From positions 545,727,763-545,791,762 of the forward strand of contig NC_058524.1 of assembly GCF_904849725.1 (NCBI RefSeq): a stretch of 64,000 bases of DNA. Reading direction: 5' to 3'. The position numbers and the translations under genes were made by a program. A model generated the notes under the pieces. It had not been told where the DNA came from. It searched no databases and worked only from the letters and a program-made list of their open reading frames with translations. Of the stretch, positions 44,238 through 54,222 are shown piece after piece. This stretch comes from Hordeum vulgare subsp. vulgare (Eukaryota; Streptophyta; Magnoliopsida; Poales; Poaceae). The stretch's first letter is position 1, and the number at the start of each line of letters is the position of its first letter.

Positions 44238-44621
44238 GATCCCAGGTGCGCATGAGTGAGGATAAAGTGCGCAGAAAAGACTAGTATTGATATGTGGGGC
44301 CAGTCTAGATCCTGCGAGGAGTAACGATCGCTGGCGGATGTGTGTGGGGCATTATAAGTTGGTATCAGAGCCGACCCTCGCGGTTACACGGATGTTTGCG
44401 GACAGGCGTGCGGTAATGTTGTTCATGACGTTTGTGACCCGTCGTGGCACACGACATGGCACATGTACTGGACTGGAAGCGCAAACGTTTGTGCCAAGTG
44501 GGAACGCTCGTGTGGCCCGACAAGGACATTGGTTCCTTTTAGTGGTGGTGTATGTGATAGCCTGGCTTATTAGGGATGACAGACTACTCATATCAATAAG
44601 GAATTCCTTCTTTTATGGAAC

Positions 44622-44697
44622 CCCATTCGAACAAAACTCCCAGGTTAAGCCTTCTCGGCTTGGAGTAGTTCTAGGATGCGTGACCGACCGGGAAGTT
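44622..44697 (+). repeat. 5S rRNA-like module in Cassandra LTR 2
   Basis: Counterpart of 44162-44237. Box A is changed (GGTTAAGCCTTCTC) and box C reads CTAGGATGCGTGACC with one substitution, so this copy is less well preserved than the one in LTR 1. Confidence 0.82.
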
Positions 44698-44817
44698 GAT
44701 CCCGGGTGGGCATGAGTGAGGACAAAGTGCACAGAAAAGAATAGTATTGATATGTGTGACCGGTCTAGATCCCGCCAGGAGTAACGACCACCGGCGGGTG
44801 TGTCCAGGGCGTTAATA

Positions 44818-45023
44818 CCCGCGCGCTACTTTGCGATGCTCTTCACGTGAAGGATGTGACCGGGGATGTAAGAAATCCATGGTCGGCCAGCTGCTGCTCG
44901 CGAGACAAAGGTGACGCTTCACATCATCTCCATCTTGATGGTGTTGTCTTCATCCCCGGTCGTCGCGATGGCTTTTCATGACGTTGTCTCGGCCCGACGT
45001 GACCTTTGACTGTACCCCGTGAC
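44818..45023. other. Short unassigned segment
   Basis: About 200 bp between the Cassandra element and the truncated copia LTR. I see no reading frame, repeat or boundary signal in it. Confidence 0.4.
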
Positions 45024-45765
45024 AGCAAGAAACTGAGGTAAGATATTAAGCAAAGAGAACACGAAGACATACGGAACATCGGTGGAAGAACTTGCCTTGG
45101 GGTCGGTATTCTTGCTAGCCATGTCGTCGAAGAGGTTGTCAACATCGGGAAGAAGTTGTCGTCGGGGAAGTAGTCGTCGGAATCCGTGATGAAGAAGTGA
45201 GTAGTCGCGTGGAGCGCTCCCCAAAAACCTTATCGCATGCCGCAAGCCTGGATGAGGAAGACAACAACAACAATGAGATTGAAACCGGTGGTGAGAGTAA
45301 GAAGAAGTTCTGATGTGTATCTCTGGAGAGGAGCGACCTCCCTTTTTATAGGCGCAAGAGAAGGAAGCGAGAGGCCAGCGATGGCAGCTGAAGGGAACGA
45401 GGGAGACGAAACGAACATGCAACAGCCGAAAAAACTTTCAGCTTCCTAGTGACCTTTCGTGTACAGGCCGTGCGTGGCAAAAATTTAGTTTAGCTCATTC
45501 CCATAACCCACGATGCATCGTGACGAGGCGGGGTGGGCGGCGGAGGAGGAGGAGCGCGCGTGTATGTCTCTCTTGTTCTCATGCTCATACATGTGTGGAA
45601 ACATCCTCCCTTATAAGGAGGTCCAACTCCCACCAAACTAGCAATGTAGGACTAAACTTTGGTTCAACCTCTTGCCTTGTACGAATGGGCTGCGTGGGCC
45701 TATAGGGTTTATTAGGAATTTCTGAAATTGTTATTAGGAGCCCAAAATAGACAAAAATTTCAACA
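45024..45765 (-). repeat. 3' LTR of minus-strand copia, truncated
   Basis: Shares long blocks with 49838-50351, for example GGGTCGGTATTCTTGC, TAGTCGCGTGGAGC and TGTATGTCTCTCTTG. The middle (about 45233-45510) differs from the other LTR and is longer, so one copy has an insertion or replacement. The left edge is not a TG end. Confidence 0.75.
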
Positions 45766-46180
45766 ACAACCCCCCCCCCCCCACCAGATCCCAGAGGCAC
45801 ACAAAATTTGCCTTTGGTTCCAAACGTTGTTTTATATACCGGTACTACAGTGGAGACTGTTAAGTTGAACTTACACCTAGAACTCCATGCTACGTTAGTA
45901 AGCAACTTGAACAGTGAACTAGGCCTTGAACTGCAAGTGGGCCTCTAGGGTTTATTAGGAATTTCTGAAATTGTTATTAGGAGCCCAAAATAGAAAAAAA
46001 AATATCAACAACCCCCCCCCCCCCCACCAGATCCCAGAGGCACACAAAATTTTCCTTTGGTTCCAAACGTTGTTTTATATACCGGTACTACAGTGGAGAC
46101 TGTTAAGTTGAACTTATACCTAGAACTCCATGCTACATTAGTAAGCAACTTGAACAGTGAACTAGGCCTTGAACTGCAAG
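45694..46180. repeat. 243-bp tandem duplication across the LTR/PPT junction
   Basis: Unit 45694-45936 is repeated as 45937-46180, both starting GTGGGCCT and ending GAACTGCAAG. Each unit contains the last 72 bp of LTR, a run of 13 or more C bases and about 170 bp of internal sequence. The copies differ at few positions. Confidence 0.9.
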
Positions 46181-46575
46181 TTTTCTGCGAATCTAGCTTC
46201 ACACAGAGCCTTGTCCGATACTAGGCTACCGTGGGACTTCCCCGCGGATGGAGCTTATGCCTCATACTCCGAGACCTTTCATGAGTTTACTAGAGAGCAC
46301 CCTACTCTCATAGATTGCGACGTTAACAATCAGACTCATATAGGAATGTTCTTCAAAATATGTTCTCTAGGACAACATCTCTGCTTCAATAAGCCACTTA
46401 GAACATATTAAGATGTATATCAACCTGACATGCAGTTTAGGAAAGTATTGCATCTTCATGGAGTGGTATTATCAATGGTAAGCATAATTTCCTCTAAGTT
46501 GGCCAACAACTTGTCTTCCACATCTAATTCATGGGATCTCTAATCACATAGGAATAGGTTACCACTGTGAACAAC

Positions 46576-47850
46576 TCATATTGTGGGTCTCATACCCATA
46601 TCCTTTGATGCATTATCTATCACATTACGTGATAGACTGTTAGTAAAAGGATCTGCCAGATTTTTAGATGTTTGGATATAATCCAATACAATAACTCCGG
46701 AGTTTCTCATTTTCCTGGCAGATTTTAACCTTCTCTGAACGTGTCTTGATGACTTCATGTTATCCTTTGAGCTGCTCCCTTTCGTGATCAAAGTTTGATT
46801 CTCGCAGTTCATAAGGATAGCCGATACAGGTTTCTCAACAATCGGCAAGTCATTCAAGAGCCGGCGAAGCCAATCTGCTTTGACCATAGTTGTATCTAGT
46901 GTTGTGAGTTTTGCTTCCATTGTTGGCCTCGTTAAGATGGTCTAGTTGCAAGACTTCCAAGAAACAGCGCCACCTCAATGAGTGAATACATATCCTCTCA
47001 TGCCCTTTATCTCATCAGCATATGAGATCCAGTTTGAGTCACTATACTCTTCAAGCACCTTTGGGTGTCTAGTGTAGTGAATTCCATAATTCAGAGTGCC
47101 TTTAAAATAATGCAAAACTCTCTCTAGAGCTTTCCAATGCACATCTCCTGGTTTTGAGACAAACCGACTCAGTTTGCTAACAGCAAAAGAGATATCAGGT
47201 CTTGTAGCACTCGTTAAGTACATTAGTGAGCCAATAATCTGAGAATATTTCAATTGATCTGTAGAAATTCTTCGATTCTTTCGTAGCAGCACGCTGGCAT
47301 CATATGGTGTTGGAGAGGTCTTGCATTCACTATAGCCAAAGTGACTCGAGATATTTTTCACATGGTGAGATTGAAGCATTGTAATCCCACCATCATCGTC
47401 TCTCAACAACTTGATGTTCATAACGACATCAGCCACTCCTAAATCCTTCATCTCAAAACAGTGAGATAGGAAATCCTTGACCTCCTTAATAACATTCAGA
47501 TTTGTTCCGAAAATCAGTATGTCATCAAAATACAAGCAAAGGATAACTCCCTCGCACCCACCATGGCGATAGTACACACATTTATCAGCTTCGTTTACAA
47601 TAAAGCCTGCAGTTGTTAAAGTTCTTTCAAACTTCTCATGCCACTGCTTGGGTGCTTGCTTAAGTCCATACAAAGACTTCAGCAACTTGCACACTTTTCC
47701 TTCCTTACCATCTACTACGAACCCATATGGTTGTTCCATGTAAATTTCCTCATCCAACTATCCATTTAGGAAAGGAGTCTTAAAATCCATTTGATGAACG
47801 AAAAGACCATGTGAGGCGGCTAGTGAAAGTAGTACTCGAATAGTGGTCAC
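46576..47850 (-). pseudogene. Copia RT and RNase H, minus-strand element
   Basis: The RT frame (47757-46975) contains KSLYGLKQAPKQWHEKF, the catalytic block LCLYFDDILIFG and SLMYLTSATRPDISFAVSKLSR in pieces. Upstream, VHQMDFKTPFLNG is readable before a stop. RNase H follows with YSDSNW and then a second frame (46920-46576) with ADWLRRLLNDLP, SSRHVQRRLKSAR and NLADPFTNSL. The usual VALSSTEAEY part lies across the frame break near 46950 and is altered. YFDD aspartates are intact. Loss of the RT start and the frame break make it inactive. Confidence 0.88.
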
Positions 47851-48320
47851 TCGAGCCACATGTGAGTAAGTTTCAAAGAAGTCCTCACCTTCCTTTTAGG
47901 TATAACCCTGAGCCACGAGCTGTGCCCTGTACTTCTCGATAGTACCATGTTCCGCACAAAAGGTGTCAAAATCATTTGAGAAATACTCTCCACCACGATA
48001 AGACCTAACTCTCTTGATCTTTCGATCAAGTGGTTTTCCGCTTCAGCTTTATAGATCTTGAAATAGTTCAAAGCCTCATCTTTATATTTTAGAAGATACA
48101 CATGGCAGTATCTAGTGGAGTCATCAATTAACGTCATGAAATATTTCTTTCCACCTTTTGCCAAAATACCATTCATTTCACATAGATCTGAATGTATGAG
48201 CTCTAGTGGTGCAAGATTTCTTGTTTCCGCGGTCGTGTGAGACTTACGAGGTTGCTTAGCTTGCACACAAACTTGACACTTAGATCCCTTGACAGTGGTA
48301 GAACTAGGGATTAACTTCAA
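47851..48320 (-). pseudogene. Copia integrase N-terminal half fused to RT start
   Basis: The frame has CQVCVQAKQPRKSH, ELIHSDLCEMN (first catalytic aspartate) and YFMTLIDDSTRYCHVYLLK. Near 47960-47990 a shifted frame shows EYFSNDFDTFCAEHGT, then directly EKYRAQLVAQGYT, which belongs to the RT N-terminus. The C-terminal integrase and linker sequence between these blocks is absent. I infer a deletion of roughly a kilobase of coding sequence relative to intact copia pol. Confidence 0.75.
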
Positions 48321-48371
48321 TTTGGCTAGTCACGACATGCAACAAAAATTAACGTGACACAGACACAAATG

Positions 48372-48740
48372 TCATACATTTGATTCACTATTCTTGCAAA
48401 CATGATTAACAACTTTATTGTGAACATCTGATAAGGATAAACGGAACAGGCCTCCTGACTCATAGCCTTTACCAACAAAAGTTCCAAACTTGGATATTAA
48501 AAATTTCTTCGTCTCAAAGACGAGCTTGTAGCCATCTCTACACAGAAGAGATCCGCTAACAAGATTTTTATTGATGGAGGGGGCATAATGCATGTTCTTG
48601 AGCCACACGATCTTCCCCGAAGTAAACTTCAGATCGACCGTGCCAACACCACGAACAGAAGCACTTGAACCGTTGCCCATTAGCATGGTGGAAGTCCTTG
48701 TGGCTGATAAGACAAAAACATGGAAATATCACCGCATACA
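48372..48740 (-). pseudogene. Copia protease remnant
   Basis: The frame reads MLMGNGSSASVRGVGTVDLKF, then KNLVSGSLLCRDGYKLVFE and FGTFVGKGY, the conserved second half of copia protease and its linker. The catalytic D[ST]G segment that should precede MGN is not found between here and the zinc knuckle, so it was deleted or scrambled. Confidence 0.72.
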
Positions 48741-48775
48741 TAGAACAGTGGGAAATATACCATACCCAGCGTCCT

Positions 48776-49650
48776 TCACGTCAGTGTCACCAATGACAAC
48801 ACTAGCGGTCTTGCTGCCTTTCCCAAGATGACGCTTGTCATAGCGATTAGGGCAACTAGGAGCCCAATGGTCAGGATCTCCGCACACATGACAAACACCT
48901 TTCTTCTTGTCATTCTTCTTCTTGAAGTTGGTGTGTTGTACAAGCTTGTTCTTCCCATCAAACTTGCCCTTGTTCTTGAACTTGTGGGGCTGGAGGTTTT
49001 TCTTCTGTACCAGATTGGCACTAGATCCTCCCTCAATACCTCAAGCACGTGTGTCTTTTGCTCTCAACTTTTCTTCCACATCAAGAGTACCAATGAGGTC
49101 CAGAACGGAAACTCCTGCCTCTTATGCTTCAGTAAGGTAGCAAAGTTCCTCCACGACGGAGGAAGCTTAGTGATGATGCCTCCGGCAAGAAACTTGTCTG
49201 GTAGCATACAATTGAAGTGCTCAAATTTTGTAGCAAATGACTGTATCTCGTGAGCTTTCTCAAACACGGAGCGCTCTTCAATCATCCTATAGTCATAGAA
49301 TTGTTCCATAAAGTATAACTTAGTGCCAGCATCTGAGACCCCAAAGTTGGCCTCTAGTGCATCCCAAATATCTTTTCCATTATCAGTTAACGCGTAAGCA
49401 TCAACTGTGTTCTCACCAAGAACACTCAAGAGAGCAGCCTTAAACAGGGTATCCATTTTCTGAAAAGCTTGTTCCTGTTGAGCATCATAATCTCCTTTAG
49501 GTTTGCCAAGAGTGGCGTCATAGCAGCTCATGGTTTGAAACCATAGAACAACTCTCACGCGCCACCTCTTATAATGGATACCCTCAAACATAAGAGGTCT
49601 CATGGAAGCAGCAAAATCACTCGGGGTAAAGTGCCTATAATAAGGTTTTT
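48776..49650 (-). pseudogene. Copia Gag with CCHC zinc knuckle
   Basis: The probable Gag start is ATG at 49601-49603 (MRPLMFEGIHYKRW). The core has GKDIWDALEANFGVSDAGTKLY, YRMIEERSVFEKAHEIQ and LPPSWRNFATLLKHKRQEF, typical copia Gag. A frameshift near 49070 precedes a lysine-rich part and the knuckle CHVCGDPDHWAPSC (about 48860-48900), which has C-x2-C-x4-H-x4-C spacing. The same frame extends upstream through the LTR as hydrophobic sequence, which I take as non-coding or intronic. Confidence 0.82.
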
Positions 49651-49654
49651 GGAT

Positions 49655-50351
49655 TGTTGGAAGTATGAGAAATTTACCACAAGAATTAATTAACACAAAA
49701 TATAGATAAAATATGACTATCATAATAGAGATGAAACAAGTCATGTAATATAAAGATGAGACAGCAAATGGCATGTGCACATATGAACTAAAAGAGAACA
49801 TATGTAGAACAGAGGCTAGAACCAGAAACAGTAGAGCAAGAAACTGAGGTAAGATATTGAGCAGAGAGAACACGAAGACATATAGAACAACGGCGGAACC
49901 CTTGTCTTGGGGTCGGTGTTCTCGCCAGCCATGTCGTCGAAGAGGTTGTCGATGGGGAAGTGGTCGTCGAAATCCATGATGAAGAAGTCAGTAGTCGCGC
50001 GGAGCACTCCCCAAAAACCTTATAACCCTTCTCCCGTACAGGACTCAGAGAGGTGCAGTTTCGGAGGCGTGAAGAGAACTAGGGAGACCAACCTGTGGCG
50101 CATTGTGACGAGGCGAGGCGGGCAGCAGAGGCGGAGGAGCGCGCGTGTATGTCTCTCTTGTTCTCCTGCTCACACATGTGTGGAAACATCCTCCATTATA
50201 TGGAGGTCGAACTTCCACCAAACTAGCAACGTGGGAGTAAACTTTGGTTCCACCTCTTGCCTTGCACGAATGGGCTGCGTGGGTCTCTAGGATTTATTAG
50301 GAATTTCTGAAATTGTTATTGGGCTGACCCAAAATAAAAAAAATTCCAGCA
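49655..50351 (-). repeat. 5' LTR of minus-strand copia
   Basis: 697 bp from TGTTGGAAGTATG to TTCCAGCA. Its right two-thirds match 45024-45765. On the minus strand, sequence inward of 49655 reads ATCCAAAAACCTTATTATAGG, which is not a recognised tRNA complement. Confidence 0.75.
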
Positions 50352-50359
50352 AAATATAC

Positions 50360-50736
50360 TTTGATTCCTCGTTGTATATACATCCCATATGCTTTTTTTA
50401 TAATTAAATAAAAAGTTAAAATAGTTAAAATAATATTTTGAATTAAAGTTGACTTTGTTTTACACTAGTATCAAAAAAATTAGAAAAAAAACTAACATTG
50501 ACTTCTCGGCAAAAAATACAAAATTTATTTGTTATTATAGGTCACTATTCACACTATTTGATCAAAAAATTATTTTTCTAAAAAGATGTCAAGGTGTAAT
50601 TTTGTTTTTGTGGAATTTTTCTTACAAGTACAATGAAAGGTCAAATTTATTTCAGAAATATTTTCAGATTATTTTAACTTTTTATTAAATTGCTATATTT
50701 TTTGCATATAGGTTGTATATACACCGAGGAACCAAA
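50360..50736. mobile_element. 377-bp inverted-repeat element (MITE-like)
   Basis: The ends TTTGATTCCTCG and CGAGGAACCAAA are complementary with one mismatch, and the imperfect pairing continues inward for about 80 bp (TGTATATACA, then AATAAAAAGTTAAAATA on both arms). The centre is AT-rich and non-coding. No clear target duplication is seen, so the superfamily is open. Confidence 0.7.
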
Positions 50737-50766
50737 CGTTCTCCTCGTGCAGCGTCCCTGTTATAT

Positions 50767-51915
50767 ACTTATACTAGCAAAAGGGCCCGTGCGTTGCAAC
50801 AGGAGAAAAAAATAACATAATCATTTTTATTTATTAAAATAATAAGCTAACTAACTAATGTAGTCAGTCCTATCCTATTTTGATGAGAAATCAACCCGTC
50901 CATTCTTAATTTCACCATGATGAGAAATTGAGCGGGACATGCAAAGCAAAACAAAGACGTTACGTGAATTGATCAATGAACTGTTATCTTATTTCACTCA
51001 TGGGGTAGAGAATGTGGGATCAGGTGACAAACTGAAGGTGGTGTTCCATTCTCTGTCTCTACAACAATACAATCTTACATTCAATACATTCATTCATCAG
51101 CAAACAAATCCCCACAAAACAAATTTCTTGCCGGTGCTTGGCACACGGTTGGAGGCATGGGGAGGGGATCTCACCAGATGATGAGTTCCTGTCGGAGGAG
51201 GGGATACGATGAGGGGAGCAAGGGTTAGACGCCTCTATCTGGCCATAAGAAGTCGTCGTTGCCGCGTCATAACCTCGGAGTTTCCCGTGTGAGCCATGGA
51301 GGCCCGCCTCCACCTGCATGTACTTCGCTCCGCCGTGCCTTATCCGCGCGCCGCCGCCGTTCTGCATCGAGCAGACGCATCATCCACAGTCACTGTAGCT
51401 GTCGTGTTGATTTGATCCAGAAGCTGTGCTCGAGCGCCGAAATGGGGGCAGCAAGCGGGGCAGAGGTACGGCGACGGAGGCGGGTGGGTTGAGATCGACA
51501 AGAGTGGTGGTTGAGGTCGGCCTCGGCGGCGAGTGGTGTGGCAGCGGCCTGGGCACAGGCCAGGGTGGACCAGGGTCGACGCGATGCGCTCGAGCGCCGC
51601 AACAGGGGCAGTGAGTGAGGAGAGGTACGGCCGCGGAGGAGGGTGGGTTGAGATCGGCAGCTGTGGCGGTTGAGGTCGGCCGCGGCGGCGAGTGGTGGGG
51701 CGGCGGCCTGGGCACAGGACAGGGTGGCCTAGGGTCGACGGGAGGAAGCGATAGGTACGGGTATAATTTTTGCATCGAGTCGTTTTTCTTTTTACGTTGC
51801 AGATAAATGATGGAGCGTGGGTTGAATAACAAAAATTACAGGAGCTTTTTTAAAAAAATATCGTGGTGGGTTTTCCGACGAAAGCAATAGTCGCTTTATT
51901 ATCAGGTATAGAATA
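50767..51915 (+). repeat. Unclassified grass repeat (GCCCGTGCGTTGCAAC type)
   Basis: Begins TATACTAGCAAAAGGGC then CCGTGCGTTGCAAC, a start I recall from many grass genomes. It runs through an AT-rich part, a GC-rich part with a tandem duplication (51429-51747), and ends near TTATCAGGTATAGAATATA. No transposase is visible. Boundaries are approximate. Confidence 0.45.
51429..51747. repeat. 160-bp GC-rich tandem duplication
   Basis: Two units begin CTCGAGCGCCG (51429 and 51589) and share GGTACGG, GGTGGGTTGAGATCG, GGTTGAGGTCGGCC and GGCCTGGGCACAGG in order. Differences are scattered substitutions. Reading frames across it are compositional. Confidence 0.85.
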
Positions 51916-51949
51916 TAGGTGAGCTCTCCTTTCCTTCTACGACGCAAAG

Positions 51950-52310
51950 GCTGTTCGGGCACCTTGGTGCCCTTTTGTTGAAAAAATCAAAAAACATATT
52001 TAAAAGTTTTGAAAATAATTATTTTTTTTGGAAACTTCTATGTATTCATTACTAATCAATGAAATTTAAATATGAAAAAAATGTAATTTTTAAGCTATAC
52101 GAAAATAACCAATTTTTGGTCCAATTACGAAAAAGAAGCCCATTTAAAGATACATATTTGTCTTTTTTTTTATATGCCACATGTGAAAGTAAAATGATTT
52201 AAAATTTTACAGATACATAATATAGATGTTTGTGTGTGTCTACAAAAAAGTTTCAGTTTTTTACGTTATAGAAATATGATTTTTAAAAACAGACACCATG
52301 ATACCCGTGC
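51950..52310. repeat. AT-rich foldback-like element
   Basis: Left end GGGCACCTTGGTGCCC (itself a palindrome, 51957-51972) followed by TTTTGTTGAAAAAATC is complemented imperfectly by the right end TTTTTAAAAACAGACACCATGATACCCGTGC. The centre is poly-A/T-rich. I do not know the superfamily. Confidence 0.45.
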
Positions 52311-52493
52311 ATCATTTCTAATTTTCAAGGTGGGACTAGCTATGTGCACGCATCCGGTACAGTCAAAACTGCAACTATTGTCCTGAACAACCTGAGTACT
52401 TGCATTCAGCTGCCTATGTAGACCATGTCCTACGCCCAGACGTCTAGCTGACCTGACCAGTGACCACTCACGAAAAAACAAGACCTACAGCAA

Positions 52494-54222
52494 GGAAAAC
52501 CCTATTTGACGCTTTTTACGTCAAATAGTCGGACAAACGCACAGGGGCGCGATTAACTGGGCCAGCCCATCTCCCTCTGCAGGCAATTTCGGATTTTGCT
52601 TTTTCGTGTCTTTTTTTCTGTTTCGCTTTTTTTCTTTTTTAGTTTTTCTGTTTCTGTTTATTTTTTCCTTTTTTCTATGGTTATTTTTTTAAACTAAGTT
52701 CATGTTTCAAAATTATTCTTGAAATTTAGAAAGTGCTCTTGCTTTTTACAAAAGTGTTTTAAATTTAAAATAATTGTTGTTTTTTAAAAACATTCATAAC
52801 TTCAAAAAATGTTTGGGATTGTAAAAAAATGGTCGACAATTTCAAAAAATGTTTGCGATTTTAAAAAATGATCCCATTTTTCAAAAAATGTTATTGTTTC
52901 CTTTTCCATTTTTCCTTCACTTTTGTTCCATTTTTCCATTTCTTATTTTTTGACATATTCTAAATTTTATTTTAAATTTCAAAAACATTCTCGTGTACAA
53001 AAATTTGTTCAAAATTTATAATTAAATCTTCCTGCTTCCAAAATGTGTTCATATTTTCAAAAAATATTCTCCTATTCAAAGTTGCACGATTTTCCCAAAA
53101 ATGGTAATTCTTTCATAAATTGGTCACAATTTTAAAAAATTGTTCTTGTTTTCAAATTTTTATAAAAAATGTTCCTGTTTCACGTATAATGTTTCTCTTT
53201 TTTCAAAAAAATTCACAAATTGAAAACGAGTTCAAATTTTGTCCGGCAAATCTAAAAATATTAATGATTTTAAAAAGGTCGGGAAGTTTATAAAATGTTC
53301 TTCATTTTCTAAAAAATGTTTGCTCTTTCTGAAAATGTACGTAAGTTAAAAAAATGTTTCTGTTTTAAAAAGTGTACATAAGGTTAAAAAATGTCTCCGT
53401 TACAAAAACTGTTTACAAATTTCAAAAAATGTTCTTCGAATTTTTATTTGCTTTTTAAAAAATTGTTCTGGATTTTGAAAAAAAATGTTCTAGATTTTCC
53501 AAAAAAATTCTTGTTTTTCAAAATTTGTTCTCAAGATTCAAAACATGTTCGTATTTTCAAAAAGTGTTCACGTTTATGAATTTGTTCAACAGTTTTAAAA
53601 TTGTTCTCATTTTCGAATATTGTTCTTAAGATTCAAAAAATGGTCTTTCTTTTTAAAAAATGTTCACACTTCCAATCTTGTTCGATGTTTTCAAAAAAAT
53701 TCTACATATCATAATTATGTTCTCAAGATTAAAAAATGTTTGTGCTTTAAAACATTGTTCGCGGTCCCAAGTTTGGTCAGGATTTTTCAAAATTGTTCTT
53801 GGTTTTGAAATTTGTTCTCAAGATTCAAAAAATGTTCTTGCTTTTAACAAAAATCGTGGTCCCAAATTTGCTCAGGATTATTCAAAATTGTTCTTGGTTT
53901 TAAAATTTGTTCTCAAATTCAAAAAATGTTTCGGCTTTAAAAACTTGTTCATGCTTTCAAATTTGTTCTCTGATTTGAAAGAATAGTCATGTTTTCAAAA
54001 AATGATTGAGAAATTCAATGTTGTTCGTTTTGATAAACAAAGAAAAAAAGAAAAGCGGGAATAAATACGAGCCAAAAATGGAAAAAATAAATAAGAACAA
54101 AAGGAAAAAGAAACAGAAATAAAGAAATAAATGAAAGTATCTGATTTTTTAGGCAAAAAGAAGAAGCTGGGCCGGCCCAGTCAGGCGCCCCCTGTGCAGC
54201 GAGCGGTAGGTAGGAGTTCCCC
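52494..54222. mobile_element. 1.7-kb TIR-like element with AT-rich short-motif array (possibly Mutator-like)
   Basis: Outer ends GGAAAACCCTATTTG and the complement of the right end, GGGGAACTCCTACC, are similar. Subterminal blocks CACAGGGGCGCGATTAACTGGGCC (left, shown in part) and CAGGGGGCGCCTGACTGGGCC (right, complement) match well. The interior, about 52660-54050, is a degenerate array of TTCAAAAAATGTTC-like units every few tens of bases. No transposase is present. Flanks TACAGCAA and TACAACAC might be a degraded duplication. Confidence 0.55.

Larger units (their letters stand above)
44093..44817 (+). mobile_element. Cassandra-type TRIM retrotransposon
   Basis: Two direct repeats of about 264 bp (44093-44356 and 44553-44817) begin TGTGATAGCCTGGC and enclose only about 196 bp. 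The PBS TGGTATCAGAGCC (44360-44372) matches the initiator tRNA-Met complement, and a G/T-rich PPT-like stretch precedes the second repeat. Each LTR contains sequence aligning to plant 5S rRNA. Together these define Cassandra, a non-autonomous terminal-repeat retrotransposon in miniature whose LTRs carry 5S sequence. Ends are somewhat decayed (TTATA and TTAATA instead of a clean CA). Flanks CCCCC and CCCGC may be a degraded 5-bp duplication. It has no coding capacity. Confidence 0.88.
45024..50351 (-). mobile_element. Ty1/copia retrotransposon, minus strand, internally deleted
   Basis: In minus direction it reads LTR (50351-49655), gag, zinc knuckle, protease remnant, integrase N-terminal half, RT, RNase H, then a C-run (PPT on the minus strand) and the second LTR (45765 to about 45024). 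The second LTR is truncated: similarity to the first begins at AGCAAGAAACTGAGG, and the LTR start is missing. A 243-bp tandem duplication covers the PPT/LTR junction (45694-46180). Between integrase and RT a large deletion has joined the domains near 47930. LTR ends at CAGCA and CAACA. No canonical primer binding site follows the LTR at 49655. The element is inactive. Confidence 0.85.

Noticed and set aside
43959..44255. Two similar frames (43959-44255 and 44287-44715) that could be a duplicated gene
   Set aside because: The shared part is the Cassandra LTR translated. The similarity is explained by the LTR pair.
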